Assembly: GCA_017614505.1 (NCBI GenBank)
Contig: JAGABT010000013.1
Coordinates: 62,001-126,000 of the forward strand
Direction: 5' to 3'
Source: Selenomonadaceae bacterium
GTDB taxonomy: Bacteria > Bacillota > Negativicutes > Selenomonadales > Selenomonadaceae
Length of the DNA stretch: 64,000 bases
In this document: positions 1 through 8,925 of the stretch, piece by piece
Numbering within the stretch: position 1 is the first letter of the stretch
How the letters are laid out: every line of letters begins with the position of its first letter
Notes under the pieces: model-generated
What the model was told of the DNA's origin: nothing
Databases searched by the model: none
What the model saw: only the letters and a program-made list of their open reading frames with translations
Translations under genes and position numbers: made by a program

Positions 1-1544
1 ATATCGCTGAAAATCCCCTCGCTCAGCCGCTCGTAGGTTTCCTCAGCAGAATCGACGTGGCTCAGCTTTTCGGATTCGCTGTGCTCAATCAGCGGGCAGA
101 CAACGTAAGCCTGCCGCCCTTTTAAAATTTCTTCGCGCACAAATTCATAAACTTTTTTCCGGCTGCGAATATTCTTCACTTTGGTTTCAACCGGCTGGCG
201 CCCTGGCGGCATTTCCTTTATCAGCGAAACTTCCAAATCGCCGTAGACCGTCAGCGTCATTGTGCGCGGGATTGGCGTCGCCGTCATAACCAGCATATCC
301 GGCACCGCGCTGGATTTTTGCCCCAGCCGCGCCCTCTGCGATACGCCGAATCGGTGCTGCTCGTCCGCGATTATCAAGCCCAGTTTCGCGAACTGTACGC
401 CTTCCTGAATCAGCGCGTGCGTTCCAATCACTATATCCAGTTCCTGCGCGGAAATTTGCCGGTAAATTTCTTCGCGCATTTTTTTCGTCCGCGTTGCCTT
501 CGCGCTCAAAAGTCCCACGCGTATTCCGAGCCCGCTCAAAAATTTCGTGAATGTTTCGTAGTGCTGACCGGCTAAAATTTCCGTCGGCGCCATGAACGCG
601 CCCTGCCAGCCATTTTCTACCGCCTTCACCAGCGCCAGCATTGCCACGGCGGTTTTTCCTGAGCCTACGTCCCCCTGTATCAGCCGCCGCATCGGCATCG
701 AACTTTCCATGTCTCGCGCGACTTCACTGAAAACTTTCTGCTGGTCTTTCGTCAAACTAAAAGGCAGGCTCGCCAGCAATTCTTTTACCAGCGCGCCATT
801 TTTTTTGCATTTTATTCCGAGCTGTTCCTCCTGCACGCGCCGCTTGATCAGCATTAGCCCGCACTGTATCGTAAAAAGTTCGTCGAACGCCAGCCGCCGC
901 CGCGCCGCCCGCAGTTCCTCTATCGACGCCGGAAAATGTATCGCTCGAATCGCCGCGTCACGCGAAAGCAGGTTCAGTTTTCTGACCAGCGCGCGCGGCA
1001 GATTTTCTTCGACCGGCGGCATTGCGTCCAGCAAATTTCTAATCGCCGTGCGGAAAAAATTCTGATTCAGCCTAGCCGTCGCGGGGTATACCGGCTCTAT
1101 TCCCAGCTGAACTTTTTCGCCTTCCGACAGTATTGAAAAACTCGTTATCTGGCTCATTTCCGGAAAAAGCGCGCGCGGATTCGTCTTGCCGATTATTACC
1201 AGCCGCGCGCCCTCGTGGAGTTTTTTCCGCAGGTATTCCTGATTGAACCACACTACCGGCAGGCTCCCAGTTTCGTCCGAAAGCGTCGCTGTTATCATCG
1301 ACAAGCCTCGCCTTATGTCTCGGAACTGAATGTTCGACAGCCGCCCTACTACTATTGCCTGCTCGCCGACCTGCACGTTTGCTATTTTCGTTATGTGCCG
1401 GTGGTCTTCGTAGGTGCGCGGGTAATGCGTCAGCAGGTCGCGCTTCGTTACGATATTCAGTTTTTCCAGCGCTTCCGCCCGCGTCGGTCCTACACCCTTC
1501 ACGTACATCACGCTGTCTGCAAGTTCAAATACAGTCTTACTCAT
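1..1544 (-). CDS. recG: ATP-dependent DNA helicase RecG (5' part, runs off window)
   Basis: The complement of this stretch reads as one open frame of 514 codons with no stop before the window edge, so only the N-terminal three quarters of a protein usually near 680 aa is present. It begins MSKTVFELADSVMYVKGVG, typical of the RecG wedge domain, followed by the helicase part with Walker A GDVGSGKT and the RecG-specific DEQHRFG box, then MTATPIPRT. RecG remodels stalled replication forks and Holliday junctions in the cytoplasm. The ATG at 1544 has a GAAAGG ribosome site about 12 bases upstream. It has its own promoter and a structured leader (separate entries). Confidence 0.95.
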   Translation of the reverse strand, partial: MSKTVFELADSVMYVKGVGPTRAEALEKLNIVTKRDLLTHYPRTYEDHRHITKIANVQVGEQAIVVGRLSNIQFRDIRRGLSMITATLSDETGSLPVVWFNQEYLRKKLHEGARLVIIGKTNPRALFPEMSQITSFSILSEGEKVQLGIEPVYPATARLNQNFFRTAIRNLLDAMPPVEENLPRALVRKLNLLSRDAAIRAIHFPASIEELRAARRRLAFDELFTIQCGLMLIKRRVQEEQLGIKCKKNGALVKELLASLPFSLTKDQQKVFSEVARDMESSMPMRRLIQGDVGSGKTAVAMLALVKAVENGWQGAFMAPTEILAGQHYETFTKFLSGLGIRVGLLSAKATRTKKMREEIYRQISAQELDIVIGTHALIQEGVQFAKLGLIIADEQHRFGVSQRARLGQKSSAVPDMLVMTATPIPRTMTLTVYGDLEVSLIKEMPPGRQPVETKVKNIRSRKKVYEFVREEILKGRQAYVVCPLIEHSESEKLSHVDSAEETYERLSEGIFSD

Positions 1545-1589
1545 TGGCTGGCGCCTTTCGTTGACAAAAATTTCGCGTCACTCTAGCTA

Positions 1590-1650
1590 GGCGCAACCCC
1601 CCAAGCCACTCTCGGATAATGGCTCGGGGGGTTGCGCCCTGTGATAGCCG
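1590..1650 (-). ncRNA. Structured leader of recG, similar to the element at 6661-6723
   Basis: In the leader between the recG promoter and start, the minus strand carries GGCTATCACAGG followed by a perfect 18-bp stem (GGCGCAACCCCCCGAGCC / GGCTTGGGGGGTTGCGCC) around a 13-nt loop. The same conserved lead-in and a similar GC-rich stem closed by GGCGCAA/TTGCGCC occur in the leader of the Type ISP gene. There is no T-run directly after the stem, so it is not an ordinary terminator. I do not recognise it as a known riboswitch class. Confidence 0.5.
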
Positions 1651-1695
1651 GTGTGGGACTCTACCGTCTTCTGTTATTTCTCATCTCACGCCCAA

Positions 1696-1724
1696 ATTCT
1701 ACCACGCCCGCCCGCTTTTTGCAA
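1696..1724 (-). promoter_or_regulatory. Sigma-70 type promoter of recG
   Basis: On the minus strand TTGCAA (1719-1724), 17 bp, then TAGAAT (1696-1701) with a TG before the -10 hexamer. The same arrangement occurs before the Type ISP gene and rpsO. Confidence 0.7.
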
Positions 1725-1728
1725 GCCC

Positions 1729-4700
1729 TCACTCAAATTTTATTTCCGGCAACTGCGCGACTATCTCCAGCGTCTTCAGGCTGACCGTTACCAGCGACTG
1801 CGCCAGCCGCAAAATATATCCCGCGTCCCCGCGCTCGGCGCACCACAAATTCGGGTCGTTCACTATCCCGCTAGCCTTGTCAGTTTTTATCTGGTACCGC
1901 TCCACCAGCCATTCCAGCGGACTGCGCCCGTTCACGACGTATTCCAGCGCCCGCGCCGGTATCCCCACGATTTTTATTTTGGAATTGTACTCCAGCGTCA
2001 GCGTCTCGCCCGCACGCACCAGCTTCATTTTCGTTACGCGCAAATCTGTATTGTCCGGCGGCTCAACAACTTCCACGCCTGCCGGCGGAGCCTGCGTTTC
2101 GTAGTTCAGGTGAATTTCCGCCAAATCCCGCCCTGCGCGACTTAGCGCCCAGAAATCTTCCACACGCTCCACCAATATTATCCTCGGCAGCGACTTCTTC
2201 AGCTCCGCCGCAAATTCCTGCCGGTACGCCGGCAAATGCAGAAATCCATACACGTAGTAAAATATATCTTCCTTCGTCACGGATTCGCCGTATGCACGCC
2301 GCGCCTGCTCCAATATCCATCTCGTTATACAGTCTTTACGCACGTAGTCTCCTTCAAATAAACTTGGCGTATCATTTATTACGTACCAGTACAGCGGAAA
2401 ACACTGCACCTTTTCAATGAAGTCAAGGCTGATAATTTTATCGACAATCAGCACGGAAAAATCTTTGTTACTGCCAATACCAGAAACGCAGATTAAAAGA
2501 TTCTCTTCATTGCCGGTCGGAAAAATTTTTGGCATTTGATAGACACGTTCATTAAAATATTTATCGTAGTAAAGATATTTGAGGCAGAATGGACGATGAA
2601 GACTTTCAATAATTCTATCATGACAAAATTTAATTTTACGATGTCGCTTTGCATTTGCGATTAAACCTTCAGACCAGCTAATTTTCGTCGAATCATTATC
2701 TTCAATGTTAAAATCATTATAAAAATCAATCGTCGCCGCCATATTTTCAGCAAGATTCGCGCGGGAAAAATTATAACACCAAGCGTCACGAGCAGTATTA
2801 ATACCTTTGGTATAAAAATCACGGAAAGTTTTTTCTATGCTGTCGGACATCTTGTCGCCGAGGATAATGAAATTGTCGAAAGAATCGCCGCGCTGGTTAA
2901 TCCAATCGTGTCTGGCGTTGGGCGTGATAACAATTTCATTGGCGGCGAAAATGTCGCTGAAGGCAGAATGAAAGTCGGCAATGCGGGACAATTTTTCGTC
3001 GCGGCTAAGATAATCGCCAATGTCGACGTAATGAATTTCGGCGGGCGCGGCAGAATCCGGCACCTTGACAAGAATGGTAATGGCTACGCCAGTCATGATG
3101 TCGAAAACATTTTGACCTTCACGTTTGGCGCCGTCTTTAATTTTGCCACGAATTGCGCCGCGCAGGTTGAAAATATAAATGGCGGTGAACTCATTTTCAA
3201 AGCAGGCGCGGAGCCCGTCCATAGCGGCGCCGTCGAGCCAGCCGGCGTTGGTGACGAAACCGACGATACCGCCAGCGGAAATTCTGTCGGACGCCCAGCG
3301 AAAAGCCTTGATGTAGCTGTCGTAGAGAGAATTTTTATTGGTGGCGGCGGTTTTGGCGGCGTAGGTATCGGCGATACGCCTTTCGAGGGCAGGATAGTGG
3401 ACGTTCTGGGCGTTATCGTTGGCGGATTTTTGCCCGACGGAATAGGGCGGGTTGCCGATGATAATTTCGATTTTGGCATCGAGCTGGGATTTGATACGGG
3501 CGGAATTTTCGTGGAGAGGATTTTCCATACCGGCGAGGTAAATTTCGCGGCGCTTGTCGTTTTCGTAGGTCTGGAAAGTGTCGGTGAGGCAAATGCCGTC
3601 GAAGGGTAGATAATCGGCGCGGCTGGCGGCGTGGAAGGCGTTCTCGATATTGACGGCGGCGATGTAATAGGCAAGCAGAACGATTTCGTTGGCGTGAATT
3701 TCTTCGTGATATTTTCTGGACAAATCCTGAGTGCGAATCAGCCCGCTGTGAATGAGCCGCGCGATAAAGGTGCCGGTACCGGCGAAGGGCTCAAGGATAT
3801 GAATGTTGCGGTCGGAAATGCTGCGGTGGAAATATTTGGTAAGGGCGTCGCTGACGGAATGCAGAATAAAATCAACGACTTCGGGCGGCGTGTAGACGAT
3901 ACCGAGCTGCTGAACGGTGAGCGGCAGAGCCTGCCTGAAGAAATTGTCGTAGAGGCTGGTAATAATTTTCTGGCGGTTTTTAGCGTCGCCCATATCGCGG
4001 CATTGTTCGCGGACGGTGTCATAAAACTCTTTGAGAGCGGCGCGGTCGTTGGCAAGACCGGTTTTGTCGAGGCGGCTGATAATTTCTGACATGGATTTGG
4101 AAACGGGATTTTGGTCGGCGAAGGAATAATTTTCAAAGAGCGCTTCAAAGACGGGGCGGCTAACCAAATGCTGCGCGAGCATATCGATAGCGTCCTGCTG
4201 GGAAATTGTGGGATTGATATTCTGGCGGAGTTCGGCGAGGAAATTATCGAAGGCGGCTTTGGCGTCGCCGGATTTAATGAGTTCAAAAATTTGCTCGACG
4301 TGGCGGCTGACGATAACGGAAACTTTGTTCGACCAGTGCCACCAGTAACCTTTGTTGCCGCTGGTATCGACGACTTTGGCGATAAGCTCGGTGCGGAAAA
4401 TCTCGAAAGGAATTTCGGCGCTGAAGCGGTCGTATTCTTTGGAGCGAATGATTTTGATTTTTTTAGCGGCTGCACCGAGAGCGAGGCGTTCAACGTCGGC
4501 GTTCATGGTTTCGTCGTGAGCCTTGAGCCCTCGAACGACTTCAGAAATTGTGTAGTATTTTTCGTTGTTGGCGGCGTAATAATCGCGCGTGTTAGGGTTG
4601 TCTTTGGCGCTGGCGATAATCGGGACGATGATATAGCCGAATTTTTTGCCGTCGAATTTTCTGAGCGCGCGCCCGACTGCCTGAACGATGTCGACTTTGG

Positions 4701-6450
4701 ATTTTTTAGGCGAAAGGAAAATCACGGCGTCAAGGCTGGGAACGTCGACGCCCTCGGAAAGGCAGCGGACGTTGGTAATGATTCGGCAGAGATTGCCGTC
4801 GGTAGGCGTGTCGCGCAGTTTATCGAGTTCGACTTTGCGTTCTTCGGCGTTCTTGGAGCCGTCGACGTGAGCGGCTTTGATTTGAACGAGCGCGTCCTTG
4901 TCTTCGGAATTGATGTACTTCGCGTAAAGTTTTTCGATGCCGTCAAAAATTTTGGCGGTAACTCGGGAATTGACGATTTTGGGCAGGAAGGCAACGGCTT
5001 TGTGCATGGGCGCCAAATCGCCTTCGAGCAGATATTCAGAATCGGCGGTGACGCGCTTGGAAAGGGCGTTGAGGCAGCCGACGAGTTTCGCCATATCGTC
5101 GACGCTGAAACTGAAGTCGATTTTCTTGCGGGATTTCGTCGGACTTTCATTGAGCTTGTCGACGATCGCCTGAGCTTTTTCGGCGATATCGTCGCGCATA
5201 GCCTGTTGAATTTCGCCTTCGCTGACGGCAAAAATCAGCAGCTGATAATCGGAAAGGCATTCGAGTTCGATAGCGCGCTTGAAACTGATTCGGTAAAATT
5301 CTTCGCCGAAAATTTGAGTATCGTCCATCGACCAGACGGTTAAATCTTTGTCGCTGGCGATTTTTTTATTAGTTTCGCTGAACATTTTGGGCGTGGCGGT
5401 CATGTAGAGGCGGAGTTTCGCGCAGATTTGTTCGTTGTCGTGGATTATGGAAAATTTGCGCGTATCGCTGTCGGCTTTGTTGTTACCGGCGGTGCGGTGA
5501 GCCTCGTCGCAAATCGCCAAATCGAACTCCAGTTTAGCGTCAACGATTTTATCCAGCGACTGGTAGGTAGAAAAAACGACGGTCATGCGGTCGGGATTTT
5601 GCTGGCGGAAATTTTTGACGCGGGCGGAAATTTCGGCGGGGTCATTGGTGACGGTAACGGGCAGGTTGACTTCGAGAATCACGTCTTCGAGATTGTTGGC
5701 AACGGTTTCGTCGGAGCAGACGCAGATATAATTGAGGGGCTTTTGGGCGTCAGCAGTCCAGGCGTCGAGGGTCTGGCTGAGCAGGGACAGGCTGGGTACG
5801 AGAAAAAGAATTGTGCCACGCTGGTCGGTAAGGTCTTCAGCAATTTTGAGCGCGGTGAAAGTTTTGCCGGTGCCGCAAGCCATGATTAGCTGCCCGCGCG
5901 AATGATTTTGAAAATGTTCATGAGCGGCGGCGATAGCTTCAAGCTGGTATTCGCGTGGCGTGAGTTTATTGATAGCGGCTTCTCCAATAATTCCGGCGTC
6001 GAGTTTTTCCCAGTTGACGCGGGCGCTGCGCAAGGTTTCGAGCGTGATTTTGTGGACGGGCGGCGTCTGATTCTGGAACATTTTCTCGGCGTTGGGACCG
6101 AAATTATTTGTGGTAGCGATAAAAATGCGGGCGGCGAATTTTTTGCCGTGGAAAGTCCTGCCGGAATTTGAAATGAACGAGTCGACGCCGGCTTTGTCGA
6201 CAGTGGCGGATTCGGCATAGAATTTGCACTGGACAGCCCAGTATTCGCCGTCGGCGGTCGTAGCAACGAGGTCTATACCGAGGTCGCGCTCGCGGCTGAA
6301 ATTTTTCCAGAGCGTAACGCTTTTGATTTTGCCGAGGTAGTGCGGATAGGTGAGCAGGAAATTTTTCATCAGGCGCTCGAACTTGTCGCCCTTTTCGCGC
6401 TCGGAAATGTCAGGCGCGCGGTAGTTGTCAAGGAGTTCATCAATCGTCAC
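1729..6450 (-). CDS. Type ISP restriction-modification enzyme (single-chain nuclease-translocase-methyltransferase-specificity)
   Basis: At 1573 aa this matches the LlaGI/LlaBIII family of single-polypeptide Type ISP enzymes, which methylate adenine and cut unmodified phage DNA after translocation. Domains in order: Mrr-like PD-(D/E)XK nuclease with D60 and Q74-C75-K76; superfamily 2 helicase-like motor with Walker A ACGTGKT (191-197), DEAH (315-318) and a C-terminal QAVGRALR box; N6-adenine methyltransferase with EPFAGTG (from 887) and NPPY (from 1000); C-terminal target-recognition region. The start is GTG at 6450 with AAAGGCAGG just upstream. DNA for residues about 1203-1370, inside the presumed recognition domain, is clearly more AT-rich than the rest. 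It stands alone, as expected for a self-sufficient defence enzyme. Confidence 0.92.
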   Translation of the reverse strand: MTIDELLDNYRAPDISEREKGDKFERLMKNFLLTYPHYLGKIKSVTLWKNFSRERDLGIDLVATTADGEYWAVQCKFYAESATVDKAGVDSFISNSGRTFHGKKFAARIFIATTNNFGPNAEKMFQNQTPPVHKITLETLRSARVNWEKLDAGIIGEAAINKLTPREYQLEAIAAAHEHFQNHSRGQLIMACGTGKTFTALKIAEDLTDQRGTILFLVPSLSLLSQTLDAWTADAQKPLNYICVCSDETVANNLEDVILEVNLPVTVTNDPAEISARVKNFRQQNPDRMTVVFSTYQSLDKIVDAKLEFDLAICDEAHRTAGNNKADSDTRKFSIIHDNEQICAKLRLYMTATPKMFSETNKKIASDKDLTVWSMDDTQIFGEEFYRISFKRAIELECLSDYQLLIFAVSEGEIQQAMRDDIAEKAQAIVDKLNESPTKSRKKIDFSFSVDDMAKLVGCLNALSKRVTADSEYLLEGDLAPMHKAVAFLPKIVNSRVTAKIFDGIEKLYAKYINSEDKDALVQIKAAHVDGSKNAEERKVELDKLRDTPTDGNLCRIITNVRCLSEGVDVPSLDAVIFLSPKKSKVDIVQAVGRALRKFDGKKFGYIIVPIIASAKDNPNTRDYYAANNEKYYTISEVVRGLKAHDETMNADVERLALGAAAKKIKIIRSKEYDRFSAEIPFEIFRTELIAKVVDTSGNKGYWWHWSNKVSVIVSRHVEQIFELIKSGDAKAAFDNFLAELRQNINPTISQQDAIDMLAQHLVSRPVFEALFENYSFADQNPVSKSMSEIISRLDKTGLANDRAALKEFYDTVREQCRDMGDAKNRQKIITSLYDNFFRQALPLTVQQLGIVYTPPEVVDFILHSVSDALTKYFHRSISDRNIHILEPFAGTGTFIARLIHSGLIRTQDLSRKYHEEIHANEIVLLAYYIAAVNIENAFHAASRADYLPFDGICLTDTFQTYENDKRREIYLAGMENPLHENSARIKSQLDAKIEIIIGNPPYSVGQKSANDNAQNVHYPALERRIADTYAAKTAATNKNSLYDSYIKAFRWASDRISAGGIVGFVTNAGWLDGAAMDGLRACFENEFTAIYIFNLRGAIRGKIKDGAKREGQNVFDIMTGVAITILVKVPDSAAPAEIHYVDIGDYLSRDEKLSRIADFHSAFSDIFAANEIVITPNARHDWINQRGDSFDNFIILGDKMSDSIEKTFRDFYTKGINTARDAWCYNFSRANLAENMAATIDFYNDFNIEDNDSTKISWSEGLIANAKRHRKIKFCHDRIIESLHRPFCLKYLYYDKYFNERVYQMPKIFPTGNEENLLICVSGIGSNKDFSVLIVDKIISLDFIEKVQCFPLYWYVINDTPSLFEGDYVRKDCITRWILEQARRAYGESVTKEDIFYYVYGFLHLPAYRQEFAAELKKSLPRIILVERVEDFWALSRAGRDLAEIHLNYETQAPPAGVEVVEPPDNTDLRVTKMKLVRAGETLTLEYNSKIKIVGIPARALEYVVNGRSPLEWLVERYQIKTDKASGIVNDPNLWCAERGDAGYILRLAQSLVTVSLKTLEIVAQLPEIKFE

Positions 6451-6543
6451 GGCGATACCTGCCTTTCAAAAAATTTGTTGAGAAATTCCACGCGACTGAA
6501 AAGTTTTCCTGCCATTGCTTGAGGAATTGCACGCAATTAAAAG

Positions 6544-6641
6544 AAGGCGCCCAAGGACGGGCGCCCGTCCGCGCCATTCGCCGGATGCGAATGCAGCGGA
6601 CAGCTTTCTTTGCCAGCGTTTCTTTCTCGAAAGAAATGCTG
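6544..6641 (-). repeat. Three-hairpin intergenic element, copy 1
   Basis: In element orientation (minus): hairpin 1 is CAGCATTTCTTT...AAAGAAACGCTG, then GCAAAGAAAG, hairpin 2 is GTCCGC outer stem with a CATTCGC/GCGAATG inner stem, and hairpin 3 is GGGCGCC...GGGCGCC followed by TTCTTTT. It lies in the leader of the Type ISP gene, between the structured leader and the start codon. Confidence 0.8.
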
Positions 6642-6660
6642 ATATAAAAATCCCCCTATA

Positions 6661-6723
6661 GGCGCAACCCCCAAGTCCTTTTTGCCGAAGGTCCTGGGGG
6701 CTTTTTTGCGCCTGTGATAGCCG
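6661..6723 (-). ncRNA. Structured leader of the Type ISP gene, similar to 1590-1650
   Basis: Minus strand: CGGCTATCACAGGCGCAA, a short A-rich bulge, then a stem GCCCCCAGG / CTTGGGGG and closing TTGCGCC. It shares the linear lead-in and the closing GGCGCAA/TTGCGCC pairs with the recG leader element, while the inner stem and loop differ. It starts about 40 nt after the predicted transcription start. Function unknown. Confidence 0.5.
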
Positions 6724-6765
6724 ATTAATCTCTTGCTGACATCTAACTATCTAAATCACGCTAAA

Positions 6766-6794
6766 ATTTTACCACGGCGCCGCGAATTTTGCAA
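6766..6794 (-). promoter_or_regulatory. Sigma-70 type promoter of the Type ISP gene
   Basis: Minus strand TTGCAA (6789-6794), 17 bp, TAAAAT (6766-6771) preceded by TGG. The -35 box abuts the 3' end of the flgJ-like gene. Confidence 0.7.
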
Positions 6795-6797
6795 GCG

Positions 6798-7196
6798 TTA
6801 TTTTTGCGTGAGCTGGCGGTAAATCAAATCAGCCAGACCTATACCGCCGTCCTGCGCGATTTGCTTAGTCAGTTCCTCGTGGTACATATCGCGCCAGATG
6901 TCCATAGCGTTATCGTCGCCGAAAAGCTTATCCTTCGGGACGGTCTTCCACATTTCGGTGTAAAGCATTTTCAGCGCAATAGCCTCAAGCTGAACGCTGG
7001 CAGCGCGAATATCGCGGTTGCGCTGAGCAAGTTCCTCGTCAGTCATGACGCCGGATTTCGCCGCTTTGTCGAGGCGTTCCTGCGCGTCTTTCAGATTTGC
7101 CTGAAATTTAGATTCTTTGCTGATAACGCGCGAACCCGCCTGGTCGGTATTCGTCGAGTGCATGCGCGGCATTAAGAGCGAGCCGTCAACCTGCAT
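6798..7196 (-). CDS. flgJ: FlgJ-like flagellar rod-binding protein
   Basis: A 132-aa protein with the rod-binding segment (ELAQRNRDIRAASVQLEAIALKMLYTEMWKTVP) and the C-terminal GGIGLADLIYRQL motif of the FlgJ N-terminal domain. It lacks the C-terminal muramidase domain of enterobacterial FlgJ, as is common outside Proteobacteria. It acts in the periplasm as a rod-capping scaffold. It is the last gene of the flgG-A-H-I-J unit, 12 bp after flgI. Confidence 0.88.
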   Translation of the reverse strand: MQVDGSLLMPRMHSTNTDQAGSRVISKESKFQANLKDAQERLDKAAKSGVMTDEELAQRNRDIRAASVQLEAIALKMLYTEMWKTVPKDKLFGDDNAMDIWRDMYHEELTKQIAQDGGIGLADLIYRQLTQK

Positions 7197-7208
7197 AAAA
7201 TCACCCCG

Positions 7209-8321
7209 TTAAATAATTTCGATAACCGCATGGATAGCGCCCGCCGCCTTCATCGCCTGCAGAATCGAAATGCAGTCGCGCGGCGTTGCACCGACGGCAT
7301 TCAGCGCGCCAACAATGTCATTGATATTCGTGGTCGGCGGCATAACGATAGAATTGGACGGCTGCTCGACAACTTCGGTTTCCTCATTGTACTGGCGCAT
7401 GGTCGTGCCGTAAGAGAACGGGTCTGGCTGAGAAACTTCCATGTCACGCGTCACGCGAATTGACAATCCGCCCTGCGTTATGGCGCATTCATCGACGCTG
7501 ACATTTCCGCCCATGACGATAGTGCCGGTGCGCTCGTTGAAGACGATTTTCGCAACGTTATCCGGCTTAACCGGCATTTCCTCAATCGACGCAACGAAAT
7601 CGACGACGTTGGAGCGGTAAGCCAGCGGAATGCGAATATCAATGCGGCTGGGATTTGCCGCCTGCGCGATATTGCCGTAAGCGGAATTGATAGCTTCGGC
7701 GATTCTGGAGGAAGTTGTGAAATCCGCATTGGCGAGGCTCAGCGAAATTTCTCCCTGCTGCCCCAGATCATCTTCGACGGTACGCTCAACGATAGCGCCA
7801 TTGGGCGTTGTGCCGACGGTCGGGAAATTTTTCTGCGCCGCAGTACCGCCGCCTCCGCCAACTACGAATCCGCCGGTGGAAACAGCGCCCTGCGCCACGG
7901 CGTAAACTTCACCGTCAGCCGCGCGGAGCGGCGTCTGCAAAAGCGTTCCGCCCTGAATGCTGTTGGCGTCGCCTATCGAACTCACGGTAATATCAATCGT
8001 GTCGCCTTCGCGGATAAACGGCGGCAGCGTCGCAGTAACCATGACGGCGGCGACGTTTTTGGATTTCAGCGTCGACTGGTTGACGGTCACGCCGAAACTC
8101 CGCAGCATGGTTATCGTGGAATAAATCATCTCGGAAATTTTATCCGAATCGCCGGTGCCCTGCAGTCCGACAACTAAGCCGTAGCCCATGAGCTGGTTGC
8201 TGCGAACGCCCTGCACTTTGGCAATGTCCTTTATGCGCGTGACGGCTGATTCCGCAAAGACCGTCGCCGTCACCAGCGTCATGCTCAGAACTACCGCCAG
8301 CATTGTAAAAATTTTTTTCAC
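7209..8321 (-). CDS. flgI: Flagellar P-ring protein FlgI
   Basis: This 370-aa protein starts with a signal peptide (MKKIFTMLAVVLSMTLVTATVFA) and continues with the FlgI signatures RIKDIAKVQGVRSNQLMGYG, GLVVGLQGTGD and the C-terminal NDIVGALNAVGATPRDCISI. It forms the periplasmic P ring round the rod. A P ring implies a peptidoglycan and outer-membrane architecture, so it supports a diderm host. The spacing in the operon is tight (flgH ends 19 bp upstream). Confidence 0.97.
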   Translation of the reverse strand: MKKIFTMLAVVLSMTLVTATVFAESAVTRIKDIAKVQGVRSNQLMGYGLVVGLQGTGDSDKISEMIYSTITMLRSFGVTVNQSTLKSKNVAAVMVTATLPPFIREGDTIDITVSSIGDANSIQGGTLLQTPLRAADGEVYAVAQGAVSTGGFVVGGGGGTAAQKNFPTVGTTPNGAIVERTVEDDLGQQGEISLSLANADFTTSSRIAEAINSAYGNIAQAANPSRIDIRIPLAYRSNVVDFVASIEEMPVKPDNVAKIVFNERTGTIVMGGNVSVDECAITQGGLSIRVTRDMEVSQPDPFSYGTTMRQYNEETEVVEQPSNSIVMPPTTNINDIVGALNAVGATPRDCISILQAMKAAGAIHAVIEII

Positions 8322-8340
8322 GGTAAATCACCTGCCGTTA

Positions 8341-8925
8341 TCAGAACAGGAAGTTGAAAACCTGCGTCAGAATGCCCTGCCGCTGTTTGGCGTTCAGCGG
8401 ACCCTTGCCGTCGAATCTTAGCGTGGCGTCGGCAACTTTCGAGGAAGGAACGGTGTTAGCAAAAGTCACGTCGTCGCGGCGGACAATTCCGCGCAAAGTG
8501 ATTTTGTGTTCGTCGCGGTTCTGCCAAATCGACTGCGTGCCTTCGACAATCATGTTATCATTCGGCAAAACTTCCACGACGGTAACCGTAATTTGCCCGC
8601 TGACGCTGTTGTTATCAGTCACCGAGCCTTCCGCCTCCCAGTTGTCGGAGCCGCTTGCGCCGAGCGCCTTCAGAAAATCGAAAACGCCCGTACCCGCGCC
8701 AATGCTCACGCTGCCGGATTTGGAATTGGAACGGCTCGCAGTGGCGCTTTGCCTCGTGGTTTCGCTTATCACAATCGTCAGAATATCGCCGACGTTGCGC
8801 GCCTTCCTGTCTGAATAAATCCCGAAGGAATTGTCCCGCCACAAAGACCGCGCCTCTGCCGCGCCGGAAAATGACGCCGCTAAAAAAAATGCAGTCAACA
8901 CTGCGGCTAAAATTTTCTTCAACAT
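8341..8925 (-). CDS. flgH: Flagellar L-ring protein FlgH
   Basis: A 194-aa FlgH with the conserved DNSFGIYSDRKARNVGDILTI and NDNMIVEGTQSI segments, and a C-terminal GILTQVFNFLF. It forms the outer-membrane L ring. Its signal peptide (MLKKILAAVLTAFFLAASFSG) is followed by AAEARSLW and contains no cysteine, so it has no lipobox, unlike the FlgH lipoprotein of Proteobacteria. It abuts flgA with zero spacing. Confidence 0.96.
   Translation of the reverse strand: MLKKILAAVLTAFFLAASFSGAAEARSLWRDNSFGIYSDRKARNVGDILTIVISETTRQSATASRSNSKSGSVSIGAGTGVFDFLKALGASGSDNWEAEGSVTDNNSVSGQITVTVVEVLPNDNMIVEGTQSIWQNRDEHKITLRGIVRRDDVTFANTVPSSKVADATLRFDGKGPLNAKQRQGILTQVFNFLF

Noticed and set aside
2908..5343. Long plus-strand frames opposite the Type ISP gene (for example 4111-5343)
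   Set aside because: They lie fully antisense to a gene with clear motifs, have no domains and follow from its GC-rich codon use.
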